Shown here: piece by piece, positions 1-8,325 of the stretch
How the letters are laid out: each line of letters opens with the position of its first letter
Position numbering within the stretch: the stretch's first letter is position 1
From: CALELM01 sp045617105
GTDB lineage: Bacteria > Bacillota > Negativicutes > Selenomonadales > Selenomonadaceae
NCBI GenBank assembly: GCA_045617105.1
Contig: JAZLHW010000100.1
Coordinates: 1 to 18,721, forward strand
DNA length: 18,721 bases
Reading direction: 5' to 3'
Notes under the pieces: generated by a model
The model's input: the letters and a program-made list of their open reading frames with translations, nothing else
Databases searched by the model: none
Told to the model about the DNA's origin: nothing
Translations under genes and position numbers: made by a program

Positions 1-84
1 AAAGCGTATTTCCTTGAACCTTCCGAATAAATAAAATATACTGCCATACTTATGTATTTATATCATGAGGATATTCATGGAACT

Positions 85-183
85 TTAAGATATTTTTCTA
101 ATCATCTGCACCATAGGCTGTCCTTCGTCCGGTATGCGCGAAATTTCTTCAAACCCGTTCTGTTGATTACCCAGTTCCCGCCT
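85..183 (-). pseudogene. Possible acetyltransferase (GNAT) C-terminal remnant
   Basis: On the minus strand an open stretch of about 32 codons, closed upstream by a stop at 184-186 and ending with TAA at 85-87, reads ...GNQQNGFEEISRIPDEGQ... followed by a short basic tail. The 'NGFEEI' stretch resembles the end of many GNAT acetyltransferases, where a Tyr-x-x-x-Gly-Phe-Glu segment precedes the last strand. There is no start codon with a ribosome site, and the upstream sequence is closed in this frame. If real, it is a decayed or truncated end. The match is by eye and short, so confidence is low. Confidence 0.22.
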
Positions 184-208
184 TTATTGTGAGGAGCATG
201 TCAATGTG

Positions 209-225
209 CCATTTTCAGAAAATGG
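209..225. promoter_or_regulatory. Perfect 17-nt palindrome upstream of the ATPase promoter
   Basis: CCATTTTC-A-GAAAATGG is a perfect inverted repeat with 8-bp arms around one central base. It ends one base before the proposed -35 box at 227-232, a usual place for an operator or activator site. No regulator is known from the sequence. It is too short and lacks a T-run, so it is not a terminator for a plus-strand gene. Confidence 0.45.
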
Positions 226-226
226 A

Positions 227-255
227 TTGCCATTTCAATTTATATGTACTATGAT
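227..255 (+). promoter_or_regulatory. Sigma-A-like promoter for the AAA ATPase gene
   Basis: TTGCCA (227-232) and TATGAT (250-255) are separated by 17 bp, each one mismatch from the consensus hexamer. Transcription would start near 262, inside the tandem repeat at 261-290. TATAAT at 281-286 is an alternative -10, but it has only TTGAAG at 15 bp spacing. Confidence 0.5.
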
Positions 256-260
256 TATAT

Positions 261-290
261 TGAAGTACAATTCAATGAAGTATAATTCAA
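261..290 (+). repeat. 15-bp tandem direct repeat at the transcription start
   Basis: Two adjacent 15-bp units, TGAAGTACAATTCAA and TGAAGTATAATTCAA, differ at one base. Each unit also contains the inverted halves TGAA...TTCA, so it could be a dyad site for a dimer. It lies directly after the proposed -10 box and before the ribosome site, which suits an operator used for repression or autoregulation. Confidence 0.75.
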
Positions 291-315
291 TACAAATATG
301 TTCGAGGAGTTAGTT

Positions 316-1725
316 ATGTGTAATTTTATTGGCCGCAAGCGTGAGCTTGATGCTATGAATGCTTTATATAATCGGTCTGGATTTCAGATGACTGTAATGT
401 ATGGCCGCAGGCGTGTGGGAAAGTCAACCTTATTGCAGCGTTTTATAGAGGGGAAGAAAGCTGTTTATTATACTGCCATACGCAGCAGCAGCCAGCGCAA
501 TCTGGAACTGTTGGGCAGTCGTGTGATAGAAGCATTAGCACCTGAAATGAAGGGATTATCCTTCCTATCCTATGAGCAGCTTTTTTCCTTTATTGGCCAG
601 CGATGCCAAAACGAGAGAATTATTTTTATTATAGATGAATTCCCCTACATGGCAGAAGCAGAGAAATCTCTTTTATCGGTTATTCAAAAGCATATAGATA
701 TGGAATGGCTGCAGGGAAATATGTATCTTTTCTTATGCGGCTCATCTGTGAGTTTCATGGAAGATGAGGTGCTGAGTGAGAAAAGTCCTCTCTTTGGGCG
801 CCGCACTTCGCAAATTGCCCTAAAGCCCTTTCATTATTTGGAGGCTGCACAGTTTGTACCGAATTATTGTGCGGCGGAAAAAGCTATTGTATATGGTGTC
901 ACAGGAGGTATAGCCAAATATTTATCTTTGTTCGATGAAAATAAATCACTTGACGAAAACTTGCAGGCTTTGTTTTTTAGCAATTTTGGCTATATGTATG
1001 AGGAGCCAATCAATAGCCTTACCCAAGAGTTCAGGAATATTTCTTCCTATAATGCTATCATAGAAACGGTAGCATCAGGCCGTACCAGACTTAATGAGAT
1101 AGCTGATTTGACGAAGCTGGAAACGTCTGCAGTATCTCATGCCGTAACTAATCTGGTCGAGACAGGTATCCTAAAAAAAGAGTATGCTATTACAGATGAA
1201 AGCAATAAAAAGAAAGTACGATATGGCTTGGCTGACCATATGTTTAGGTTCTGGTATCAGTTCGTAGCTCCATATATGGATATCATTGATATGGGGCATG
1301 GGAACGTGCATTATGAAAATGTGGTTAAGCCTAGAATCTCTCACTATATGGGAGAAGTTTTTGAGGATATGTGCCGCTTTTACACCATGAAATTAGGAGC
1401 AGAAGGCAAGCTCCCCTGCCTTGTCTCCAAAACGGGAAAATGGTGGGGAACTAATCCGCGTAAAAAAGAAGAAACGGATATCGATGTGGTTGGTTTGGAT
1501 ATTGCAAATAAACAAGCTGTACTGGGAGAATGTAAATTCAAGAATGAAATTTTGGATAAAAAGGTATTTGACCAACTAAAGGAACGTCATGGGCTGATTG
1601 ACAACCGATATCGGGTGGTAAAATATATGTTGTTTTCTAAGAGTGGTTTCTCGGACTGGATTCTCGAACAGCAAGATAAGGAGGATATACTGCCTATTCG
1701 CTTAGAAGAAATGTATGAAGTCTAA
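316..1725 (+). CDS. AAA ATPase with C-terminal DUF234 nuclease-like domain
   Basis: A predicted ATP-binding protein of 469 residues. The N-terminal P-loop domain has Walker A GRRRVGKST at residues 30-38 and Walker B IIFIIDEF with D107-E108. A winged-helix segment follows at about residues 249-292 (ASGRTRLNEIADLTKLETSA). The C-terminus has the DUF234 pattern E-x-D-x-D-V...GECKFK, matching the core of a PD-(D/E)XK nuclease fold. I start it at 316 because GAGGAG at 304-309 lies 6 nt upstream; an in-frame ATG at 298 has no ribosome site. Family members occur across archaea and bacteria, often as lone, horizontally spread genes, and their biochemical role is unsettled. The gene is monocistronic here, with its own promoter and no strong terminator after it. 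Domain assignment is confident; function is not known. Confidence 0.88.
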   Translation: MCNFIGRKRELDAMNALYNRSGFQMTVMYGRRRVGKSTLLQRFIEGKKAVYYTAIRSSSQRNLELLGSRVIEALAPEMKGLSFLSYEQLFSFIGQRCQNERIIFIIDEFPYMAEAEKSLLSVIQKHIDMEWLQGNMYLFLCGSSVSFMEDEVLSEKSPLFGRRTSQIALKPFHYLEAAQFVPNYCAAEKAIVYGVTGGIAKYLSLFDENKSLDENLQALFFSNFGYMYEEPINSLTQEFRNISSYNAIIETVASGRTRLNEIADLTKLETSAVSHAVTNLVETGILKKEYAITDESNKKKVRYGLADHMFRFWYQFVAPYMDIIDMGHGNVHYENVVKPRISHYMGEVFEDMCRFYTMKLGAEGKLPCLVSKTGKWWGTNPRKKEETDIDVVGLDIANKQAVLGECKFKNEILDKKVFDQLKERHGLIDNRYRVVKYMLFSKSGFSDWILEQQDKEDILPIRLEEMYEV

Positions 1726-1890
1726 TATGGCAGAAGCATAGTTCCCATTGGATCTTTCTGCTGAATAATAAATTTTATTTGCAGAATAGCTCCAATCTAA
1801 CATAATTCACCTTCCTGTTTTGCAATAAATATGTCTCCTCAAATGACAGCGAAGTACGATAGGAATCATTATAGCATTATCGGCAATGTA
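1726..1890. other. AT-rich intergenic gap
   Basis: No convincing gene is seen. TTCTGC (1756-1761) and GCAGAA (1781-1786) form a 6-bp inverted repeat around an AT-rich middle. It lacks a clear T-run, so it is at best a weak terminator for the ATPase gene. Confidence 0.4.
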
Positions 1891-1920
1891 TTGCACTTTT
1901 CCATCTGTTGCCAGTATAAT
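1891..1920 (+). promoter_or_regulatory. Promoter of the RND efflux operon
   Basis: TTGCAC (1891-1896) and TATAAT (1915-1920) are separated by 18 bp. This places transcription start near 1927, about 40 nt before the adaptor gene. No regulator gene lies beside the operon, so its control is unknown. Confidence 0.6.
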
Positions 1921-1967
1921 ATTATCAAAATGACGAAATACAGCGAAGATAGAGGAGAAGCTGCCGA

Positions 1968-3071
1968 GTGCAGGGAAGGTTGGTGATAGATTTGAGTAAG
2001 TGGAAATTAGCAGCGGTTGCTGCGTTTGTGGTTTTGTTAGCGGCGGGATTTTTTGTTTTTCGCAAGGAAGCACCTGTGAGGGAGGAAAAAGTTCCTTTGG
2101 TCAAGACGCAGGTGGTTGGCACGGAAAAGCCGGAAGCAGAGGGCAGGTATGCCGGAGCGGTTAAGGCTCGCTATGAAACGAATCTGTCTTTTCAGGTAGG
2201 CGGACAGATTCTTTCACGCAATGTGCAGGTCGGATCTAAGGTTCAGCCCGGTGAGGTTCTTATGATTATTGATCCCAAGGACGTGGTACAGCAGTCGAAT
2301 GTCGGCGAGGCACAGGTGGCTTCTGCCCGTGCCAGACTTCGCTTGGCACAGACGAATCTTTCTCGGTATAACCAGCTTTATCAGGAGGAGGCTATTCCGG
2401 AATCGGTGCGTGACCAGTACCAGATGGAATATGACTCGGCATTTGCTTCGTATCAGGCGGCACTTGCACAGGCGGCACAGGCTGGCAATGCACTTTCCTA
2501 TACGAATTTGACGGCAGGCGCTATGGGTGTCATCTCTGCCATTCAGGCAGAGGAGGGGCAGGTCGTGTCGGCAGGGCAGACCGTGATGACGCTTTCCCAG
2601 ACGGACGAGCTGGAGGTTGAAATAAATGTCCCTGAGAACAAGCTTGGCGAAGTTTCTGTCGGAAAGGCAGTAAAGGTGACGTTTTGGGCATTTTCTGGGA
2701 TGGCGGACGGAACGGTTCGAGAAATTTCCCCCATGGCGGATGCGGTTGCCCGTACCTATCGGGTGCGTGTGTCCGTACCAACTCCGCCGAAGGGGATGGA
2801 GCTTGGCATGACGGCATCGGTCTCTGTGACGGAGGACGCTCCTGCGGTGGATTCCAGTGTGATTCCAATGTCTGCCATTTACCAGACAGGGGACACAGCG
2901 CAGGTATGGGCCGTGGAGGATGGGAAGGCTGTGCTTCGTGAGGTGCAGGTGCTTTCCTTTCAGGAGCGTGAGGTTTCTGTCCGTGGTTTGAGGCAGGGAG
3001 ATGTTGTCATTGTGGCAGGTGTCCATAAGCTGAGGGAAGGACAGGCTGTTCGCACGGAGGCAAGAAAATGA
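1968..3071 (+). CDS. RND efflux periplasmic adaptor (membrane fusion protein)
   Basis: A 367-residue HlyD/AcrA-type adaptor that should bridge the inner-membrane pump to an outer-membrane channel. After a short cytoplasmic start, one membrane segment (about residues 12-31, LAAVAAFVVLLAAGFFVF) anchors it; no lipobox cysteine is present. A split lipoyl/barrel-sandwich motif (LSFQVGGQILSR...VGSKVQPGEVLM) surrounds an alpha-helical hairpin (EAQVASARARLRLAQTNLSR to YQAALAQAAQ). Beta-barrel and membrane-proximal domains follow. I accept GTG at 1968, with AGGAG at 1953-1957; GTG at 1983 behind AGGGAAGG is an alternative that would drop five residues. Its stop overlaps the start of the permease gene by 4 nt (ATGA), so the two are translationally coupled. 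No TolC-like gene is in the window. Confidence 0.92.
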   Translation: MQGRLVIDLSKWKLAAVAAFVVLLAAGFFVFRKEAPVREEKVPLVKTQVVGTEKPEAEGRYAGAVKARYETNLSFQVGGQILSRNVQVGSKVQPGEVLMIIDPKDVVQQSNVGEAQVASARARLRLAQTNLSRYNQLYQEEAIPESVRDQYQMEYDSAFASYQAALAQAAQAGNALSYTNLTAGAMGVISAIQAEEGQVVSAGQTVMTLSQTDELEVEINVPENKLGEVSVGKAVKVTFWAFSGMADGTVREISPMADAVARTYRVRVSVPTPPKGMELGMTASVSVTEDAPAVDSSVIPMSAIYQTGDTAQVWAVEDGKAVLREVQVLSFQEREVSVRGLRQGDVVIVAGVHKLREGQAVRTEARK

Positions 3072-6000
3072 GGAACCTTACGGAAGTTTCATTGAACAAT
3101 CGTGTTCTTGTCTGGTATTTCATTGTCGTTGTGGCGATCACGGGGATCGCTTCCTATTTCAATCTTGGACGCATGGAAGATCCGAACTTCACAATAAGGC
3201 AAATGATCGTAACGGTATCTTGGCCGGGGGCATCTGCTGAGGAGATGCAGGATCAGGTAACGGACAAGCTGGAGCGGAAGCTGCAGGATACGCCGGGCTT
3301 GAAGCATGTGGATAGTGAGACATGGGCAGGACTCTCTATCATTCGAGTGAATCTTGATGACACGGTGAACTCCAGTGAGATCCGCACGACATGGAAGGAA
3401 GTGCGGAATTCCTGCGAGGATATCAAGAAGGAGCTGCCCAATGGGGTTTATGGGCCATATTACAATGACAGGTTCGATGATGTCTATGGCTCTGTTTACG
3501 CCGTGACGGGGGAGGGATTCAGCTACGAGGAGCTTCGTGCTGAGGCAGAGAAGGTGCGCCGTGTCATGGTGGGCATACCAGATGTCCAGAAGGTGGAATT
3601 GCTCGGCGTGCAGGAGGAACGTATCTATGTCGAGGTAGAAAATGCAAAGCTTGCGGAGCTTGGCATAAGCCCGCAGGTGATTATCGAGGCATTGAAGGGC
3701 AGCGGGCAAATGACGCCGGCAGGTGTCGTGGAAACTGTGTCGGATAATGTGTATCTTCGTGTGACAGGTGTTTTTGACAAGGTGGAGGACATTCGGAGCC
3801 TGCCGATTTCGGCAAACGGGAAAATCTTCCGTTTGGGTGATATTGCAAAGGTAGAACGCCGAATCAAAGAACCGGCAGATCCCAAGATGTTTTTTGATGG
3901 GAAGCCGGCGGTCGGTATCGCTGTTTCCATGACACCGGGAGGGAATATCCTGACGTTGGGGCGGAATCTGGAGGAGGTTTTGCAGAGCTGGCAGACCGAG
4001 CTGCCGCTGGGCATGGAACTGAGTGAGGTTTCCGACCAGCCGCAGGTGGTAGATGAGTCAATACATGATTTCGTCAAGACCTTGATGGAGGCTATCGTCA
4101 TTGTTCTTGCTGTCAGCTTCTTTTCGCTTGGATTCCACACGGGGCTTGTGGTGGCAGGCTGTATTCCTTTGGTCTTGGCAGGCGTGTTCCTGTGCATGTA
4201 CCTTTTGGGGATCGACCTCCATAAGGTTTCCTTGGGGGCGCTTATCATTTCGCTTGGGCTTTTGGTCGATGATGCCATCATTGCAGTGGAAATGATGAGT
4301 GTTCAGCTGGAACGTGGGCTGGATCGGTTTCATGCGGCATGTTATGCCTTTCGTGCGACAGCAAAGCCCATGTTGACGGGAACGCTCATTACCTGTGCGG
4401 GATTTATTCCTGTGGCGTTTTCTATTGGCATGGCGAGCGAGTTCTGCAAGGCATTGTTTCCCGTGATCGGGATGGCTTTGCTGTTGTCGTGGATCGTTTC
4501 GGTCATGGTCGCACCTCTTTACGGGTATCATTTGATTCAGGTGAAGGCAGAAACCAATGAGAAGGGAGAGATCGATCCTTATTCCAGCAGGTTTTACCAG
4601 AGTTTTCGTTCCCTGCTGTCATGGTTTCTCCTGCATAGGAAAACGGTTCTGATTGGCACGGCTCTTGCTTTTGTCCTGTCCGTTGGGGCAGTGCCATTTA
4701 TCAGGCAGGAGTTCTTTCCACCGTCTCTGCGTCCAGAAATTATTGTTGATATGCGCTTGCCGCAGGGCTCGTCCGTGGAGGCTTCCCAGCAGGAGGCAGA
4801 CCGCTTGATGCGTTTCTTGGAAAGCCGCAAGGACAAGATGGAGAATTTTACCTGCTATGTAGGAAAGGGCGCGCCTCGTTTTGTGCTTACCATCGATCCT
4901 GTGCTTCCGCAGGATAATTTTGCCCAGTTTGTTATCGTTGCTAAGGATACGGCGACAAGGGAAGTCTTGATGAAGGAGATACAGGAAACTTTGGACGAGG
5001 ATTTTCCGAATGTCCGAAGCAGCATGAAGCTGATTCAGACAGGCCCCCCCTCGGAGTATCCTGTCATGCTGCGGGTATCCGGTCCTGATACGGAACGAGT
5101 CAAGGAGATTGCAAAAGATGTGGCAGATCTCGTTGCCGAGGATAAGAACAATTACAATGTGGGGCTTGACTGGAACGAGAAAAGCAAGGTCGTTCACTTG
5201 GAGCTGGATCAGGAAAAGCTTCGCTCTCTTGGCGTGACGAGCCAGCAAGTTTCCCAGATGCTTTATACGGAGATCACGGGAGCGAGTGCCGCACAGTACT
5301 ATGAAGGTGACCGCACGATCTCTATTGACCTTCGCATGGCACCGATAGATCGCATGGATCTGTCGAGGCTGAGGTCACTTCCTGTTTTCCTCGGTGCGGC
5401 AGGCTATGTTCCCTTGGAGCAGGTGGCAAAAATTTCCTTTGCGGCAGAGGATGGGCTTATCAAACGCAGGGATCTGAAGCCTGCTATCATGGTGCAGGCA
5501 GATATCCATGAGGGAACCCCCAACGATGCGGCGAAGGTGGCGTATGAACGGACGGCACAGCTTCGGGCGGCACTTCCTGCTGGCTATAAGGTCGAGCCTG
5601 CGGGAACCTTGCAGGACAGCAGCGAGTCCTTGCAGTATCTCTTGCAGCCACTTCCTGCTATGGCATTTATTATCATGACACTTTTGGTCTTTCAGTTGAG
5701 GAGTATCAAGGAAACCATGCTGACGCTTTTGACGGCACCCCTAGGTATCATTGGTGTCGTTTGGGGGATGCTGCTCACCGGCTCCGCTATGGGTTTTGTA
5801 GCAGCTCTTGGTGTATTGGCGCTTTCCGGCATGATCATCCGCAACACGGTCATCCTGATCGACCAAATACAGAAGCATTTGTCAGAGGGAGAGAAGCCAT
5901 GGGATGCTCTCGTGGATTCTGCCGTGCTGCGTTTCCGTCCCATTATGCTCACGGCGGCGGCGGCGATCCTTGGTATGCTCCCGTTGGCAGCGAGTACCTT

Positions 6001-6115
6001 TTGGAGACCTATGGCAGTAGCAATTGCCAGCGGTCTTTTGGTGGCAACCGTATTGACACTTCTAGTCCTGCCCGTCATGTATGCCGTTGCTTACAAAGTA
6101 GAAAAGAAGAAATGA
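3068..6115 (+). CDS. RND multidrug-type efflux permease (AcrB/HAE family)
   Basis: A 1015-residue inner-membrane proton antiporter with the family's usual length and twofold layout. TM1 is near residues 13-28, a large periplasmic loop follows, then the TM2-TM6 bundle, the second loop, and TM8-TM12 at the end. The proton-relay motif is present in TM4 as GLLVDDAIIAVE, with D401-D402. The closing TM segments carry GMIIRNTVILID and the usual proline-glycine turns. It is coupled to the adaptor gene by a 4-nt overlap and ends at a strong terminator, so adaptor plus permease is a complete two-gene operon. Substrate (drugs, metals or lipids) cannot be read from the sequence. A run of seven C at 5044-5050 inside the frame could slip. 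Confidence 0.95.
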   Translation: MRNLTEVSLNNRVLVWYFIVVVAITGIASYFNLGRMEDPNFTIRQMIVTVSWPGASAEEMQDQVTDKLERKLQDTPGLKHVDSETWAGLSIIRVNLDDTVNSSEIRTTWKEVRNSCEDIKKELPNGVYGPYYNDRFDDVYGSVYAVTGEGFSYEELRAEAEKVRRVMVGIPDVQKVELLGVQEERIYVEVENAKLAELGISPQVIIEALKGSGQMTPAGVVETVSDNVYLRVTGVFDKVEDIRSLPISANGKIFRLGDIAKVERRIKEPADPKMFFDGKPAVGIAVSMTPGGNILTLGRNLEEVLQSWQTELPLGMELSEVSDQPQVVDESIHDFVKTLMEAIVIVLAVSFFSLGFHTGLVVAGCIPLVLAGVFLCMYLLGIDLHKVSLGALIISLGLLVDDAIIAVEMMSVQLERGLDRFHAACYAFRATAKPMLTGTLITCAGFIPVAFSIGMASEFCKALFPVIGMALLLSWIVSVMVAPLYGYHLIQVKAETNEKGEIDPYSSRFYQSFRSLLSWFLLHRKTVLIGTALAFVLSVGAVPFIRQEFFPPSLRPEIIVDMRLPQGSSVEASQQEADRLMRFLESRKDKMENFTCYVGKGAPRFVLTIDPVLPQDNFAQFVIVAKDTATREVLMKEIQETLDEDFPNVRSSMKLIQTGPPSEYPVMLRVSGPDTERVKEIAKDVADLVAEDKNNYNVGLDWNEKSKVVHLELDQEKLRSLGVTSQQVSQMLYTEITGASAAQYYEGDRTISIDLRMAPIDRMDLSRLRSLPVFLGAAGYVPLEQVAKISFAAEDGLIKRRDLKPAIMVQADIHEGTPNDAAKVAYERTAQLRAALPAGYKVEPAGTLQDSSESLQYLLQPLPAMAFIIMTLLVFQLRSIKETMLTLLTAPLGIIGVVWGMLLTGSAMGFVAALGVLALSGMIIRNTVILIDQIQKHLSEGEKPWDALVDSAVLRFRPIMLTAAAAILGMLPLAASTFWRPMAVAIASGLLVATVLTLLVLPVMYAVAYKVEKKK

Positions 6116-6120
6116 AAAAA

Positions 6121-6153
6121 GCCCTTCGGAAGCATTTTTTCCGAAGGGCTTTT
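6121..6153. terminator. Bidirectional terminator between convergent genes
   Basis: An 11-bp perfect stem (GCCCTTCGGAA at 6121-6131, TTCCGAAGGGC at 6139-6149) has a 7-nt loop. It is flanked by six A on the left and TTTT on the right, so it can stop transcripts from both the RND operon and the convergent phosphatase gene. Confidence 0.92.
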
Positions 6154-6189
6154 GCTGTTCGCTTGTTTATGGATATTATGCAGGAACGT

Positions 6190-7314
6190 TTACTTTCCTC
6201 TTACTTGCTTTTCAAGTGCATCTATCTCGGCGTCTGTCATTCCGCCCATTTTCAAATATTGTTTAGCGCCTGCATAGATATCAGCCTGTGACAGATCTGC
6301 TCCATCCTTCGAGCCGGTGAGGAAAGCGATCATTTCGTCCAGACGCAGCTCTTTGACAGCCTGATACTTTTCATAGGCGTTTTCTTTTGTAATAAAGAAA
6401 TAGTTTTCGTAGGTCTTCATGTAATCCTGTTCGATTTCTTGGTAGGAGGCTCCTGCCAGAGCTTCCAGCAGAACGCAGGCGAATCCTGTACGATCCTTTC
6501 CTTCAACGCAATGAATATAATACGGGCCTTCACAGGAAGCTATTTTCCTGAATCCATCAGCAAGACTGCTGGCATACGCATGTTTTTTGTATCCTGTTTT
6601 CAGATCAACCAATGCGGCTTTGTTTTCGGAATAAAGCTTTGTAAAAAGATAATCTTTTGCCTTGCTGTCGTTCTTGAGATACGTTTTAATTTTTTCCTCA
6701 TTGTCTGAGAGATCCAAGTCAAACCGTATTCCTTGCTTTTTTATCAGCTTATCCACGGTACCGGCTCGCTTATGTTGGTCGTCTATAGAAGACGCTCCTC
6801 GGAAAAAGGTCTTTGGCTTGATGCACCCTCCTGTCAGGCTCCTGTAGTTAGCGAAACTTTCATCACTGCTGTAATCGTTCCGCTCATCGGTATAGGCCAT
6901 GCTGAAGGCTTCTTGATTGGCGGCATACTTCCCTTTTTCTCTTATGCAGATCTTGGCAGTGCCTCCCTCCGTCAGGTTAAGCTTGTCCCATAGCGGGTCG
7001 TTGTTGCGTGCGATCACTATGGATTTATAGCCGGGATATCCGACCACCAGCGGCATACCGGTCTTTACATAGTATCCGTTGTAGTATGGGATATCCATGA
7101 GTGTTTCGCCGCTGCTGAATAATACATCCAAGGAGTCCCCGTATGCAAAGCCGCTGTTATTGAAATCCTCTATCGTGACTGCAAGATCTACACTGCCGAA
7201 ATCAGTATTTTTGCTGATGGTATATTCAACGCCATCCGAAGCAAAGCACTGCACCGTGAAACAGGTGAACCATAGGAACAGTAAGCCAAAGACTTGGATT
7301 CTTGTTTTTTTCAT
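6190..7314 (-). CDS. Secreted tyrosine-phosphatase-like protein
   Basis: A 374-residue exported cysteine phosphatase. A signal peptide (MKKTRIQ then a hydrophobic core, likely cut after CFA at residue 25) sends it across the inner membrane. The phosphate-binding loop HCVEGKDRTG sits at residues 268-277, with nucleophile C269 and R275. This CxxGKDRTG form is that of the MptpB/LipA-type family (Y_phosphatase3), which act on phosphotyrosine and phosphoinositides. The conserved GCIKPKTFFRGAS segment (residues 163-175) and GIRFDLDL (195-202) are upstream, as in that family. The first ~140 mature residues form a separate beta-rich domain with DIPYYNGYYVKTGMPLVV. I start at 7314, with AAGGAGGG 8 nt upstream, not at the earlier in-frame ATG. 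The substrate is unknown; the rumen cysteine phytases belong to the same superfamily but have a different loop. Confidence 0.85.
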   Translation of the reverse strand: MKKTRIQVFGLLFLWFTCFTVQCFASDGVEYTISKNTDFGSVDLAVTIEDFNNSGFAYGDSLDVLFSSGETLMDIPYYNGYYVKTGMPLVVGYPGYKSIVIARNNDPLWDKLNLTEGGTAKICIREKGKYAANQEAFSMAYTDERNDYSSDESFANYRSLTGGCIKPKTFFRGASSIDDQHKRAGTVDKLIKKQGIRFDLDLSDNEEKIKTYLKNDSKAKDYLFTKLYSENKAALVDLKTGYKKHAYASSLADGFRKIASCEGPYYIHCVEGKDRTGFACVLLEALAGASYQEIEQDYMKTYENYFFITKENAYEKYQAVKELRLDEMIAFLTGSKDGADLSQADIYAGAKQYLKMGGMTDAEIDALEKQVRGK

Positions 7315-7378
7315 AGTGTTATCCCTCCTTGTATTTTTGCAGAATACAGCCGTCATGCGTGTAACTTTTGTTTCGTCA

Positions 7379-7480
7379 GCGTTTCAACGAAGCGGGAGAT
7401 ATGCTCACCGCTTGTTAAAATTTGATTTCCCCCACTTACAGCAAGCTGTTGAAGAAGGGGACATCTTTAGCTTCGTTATA
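7379..7480 (+). repeat. Dispersed element, copy 1 (left-truncated)
   Basis: About 102 bp match the right two-thirds of the 149-bp element, from GCGTTTCAACGAAGC to CTTCGTTAT. The left end with its AAAATGC hairpin is missing. It differs from the other copies at several places (GGAGATAT in place of AAAGTTT; TTGATTTCC in place of TTGGCTTCC), so it is the oldest copy. It lies upstream of the phosphatase gene and touches the terminator of the next gene. Confidence 0.85.
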
Positions 7481-7481
7481 G

Positions 7482-7533
7482 AAAAATCCCTAAAAAGGTC
7501 CTGCACTTGAAGTATGCAGAGTCTTTTTAGGGA
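7482..7533 (-). terminator. Terminator of the Bax-inhibitor-like gene
   Basis: CCCTAAAAAG (7488-7497) pairs with CTTTTTAGGG (7523-7532), and the stem continues inward through CTGCA/TGCAG. Read on the minus strand it is followed by ATTTTTC. It begins immediately beside copy 1 of the dispersed element. Confidence 0.82.
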
Positions 7534-7547
7534 AGTGCACGCTGGCA

Positions 7548-8273
7548 TCAGTCGTCAGACGATGCAATGTTTTTGAGAAGGTCTAGAATCTCAATGTAAA
7601 GCCAAACAAGCGTAACGAGGAGAGAGAAGGCACAATACCATTCTGCTTCCTTTGGAAGTCCTGCACTGACGCTTTGATTTATTTGCTCATAGTCGATGAA
7701 CAGGCACATAGCGGCAACGCCGACAACGAGCAGGTTGATGGCGATGCCCATCATGCCTCCTTGGTGCATGAGCGGAAAGTTGATGCCGAACAGTCCAAGA
7801 GCAAATTCAATGAGATAGGCAAAAAGTATGCCGAACAGGGCTGCCATTGTGACCTTGACAAATCCGCTCGTGACCTTGACTACGCCCTTGGCGTAGAGAA
7901 CGGCTGCTGCAAGAGCTACGCCGAAGGTGAGCATGACGGCACTCAGCACGATGCCAGGGAATATAGCATTCAGCAGGAAAGAAACGCAGGCAAGGCACAT
8001 GCCTTCCAGAATGGCATAGAGCGGTGCGAGGAATCCTGCCCAATCCGGCTTGAAGGAAATTGCAAGGCAGGTAATCAGCCCCATGACGGCAGTAACTCCA
8101 GTCGTCACAGGTGTTGCATAGCCAGCCATCCATGTTGCAACGGCACTGAGTGCAACGAGGACGACCAGCCCAAAGGTCTTTGCAGCGACACCGCCATAGG
8201 TAGCGATATCTCCGCCGTAGCCGATGGAGCTTGCGGTATTCCTTACCTTGGAAATCATTGGATTTTTCATCAT
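7548..8273 (-). CDS. Bax inhibitor-1/YccA family membrane protein
   Basis: A 241-residue polytopic inner-membrane protein with about seven hydrophobic segments, beginning near residue 30 (TFGLVVLVALSAVATWMAG). The family pattern is visible: a central PLYAILEGMCLACVSFLLN stretch, a later FIDYEQINQSV segment, and an acidic C-terminal end (IASSDD) after the last helix. Bacterial relatives are calcium-permeable or calcium-leak channels or partners of the FtsH protease (YccA); which applies here is not evident. An AAGGAG ribosome site lies 10 nt before the start. The gene has its own promoter at 8326-8355 and its own terminator, so it is monocistronic. Confidence 0.88.
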   Translation of the reverse strand: MMKNPMISKVRNTASSIGYGGDIATYGGVAAKTFGLVVLVALSAVATWMAGYATPVTTGVTAVMGLITCLAISFKPDWAGFLAPLYAILEGMCLACVSFLLNAIFPGIVLSAVMLTFGVALAAAVLYAKGVVKVTSGFVKVTMAALFGILFAYLIEFALGLFGINFPLMHQGGMMGIAINLLVVGVAAMCLFIDYEQINQSVSAGLPKEAEWYCAFSLLVTLVWLYIEILDLLKNIASSDD

Positions 8274-8325
8274 AAGTCATCATCTCCTTGTTTGTCCGCA
8301 AATATTTTTGCAGCGGAATATTTTT

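Noticed and set aside
1968..3071. Lipoprotein anchoring of the efflux adaptor
   Set aside because: The N-terminal hydrophobic segment contains no cysteine, so it is a membrane anchor or uncleaved signal.
4058..5248. Several minus-strand frames opposite the RND permease
   Set aside because: Basic, histidine- and arginine-rich compositions typical of shadows; the permease frame is certain.
6190..7314. Cysteine phytase of the Selenomonas type
   Set aside because: The loop is HCVEGKDRTG, not the HCEAGxGRT form of those phytases; the broader phosphatase call is safer.
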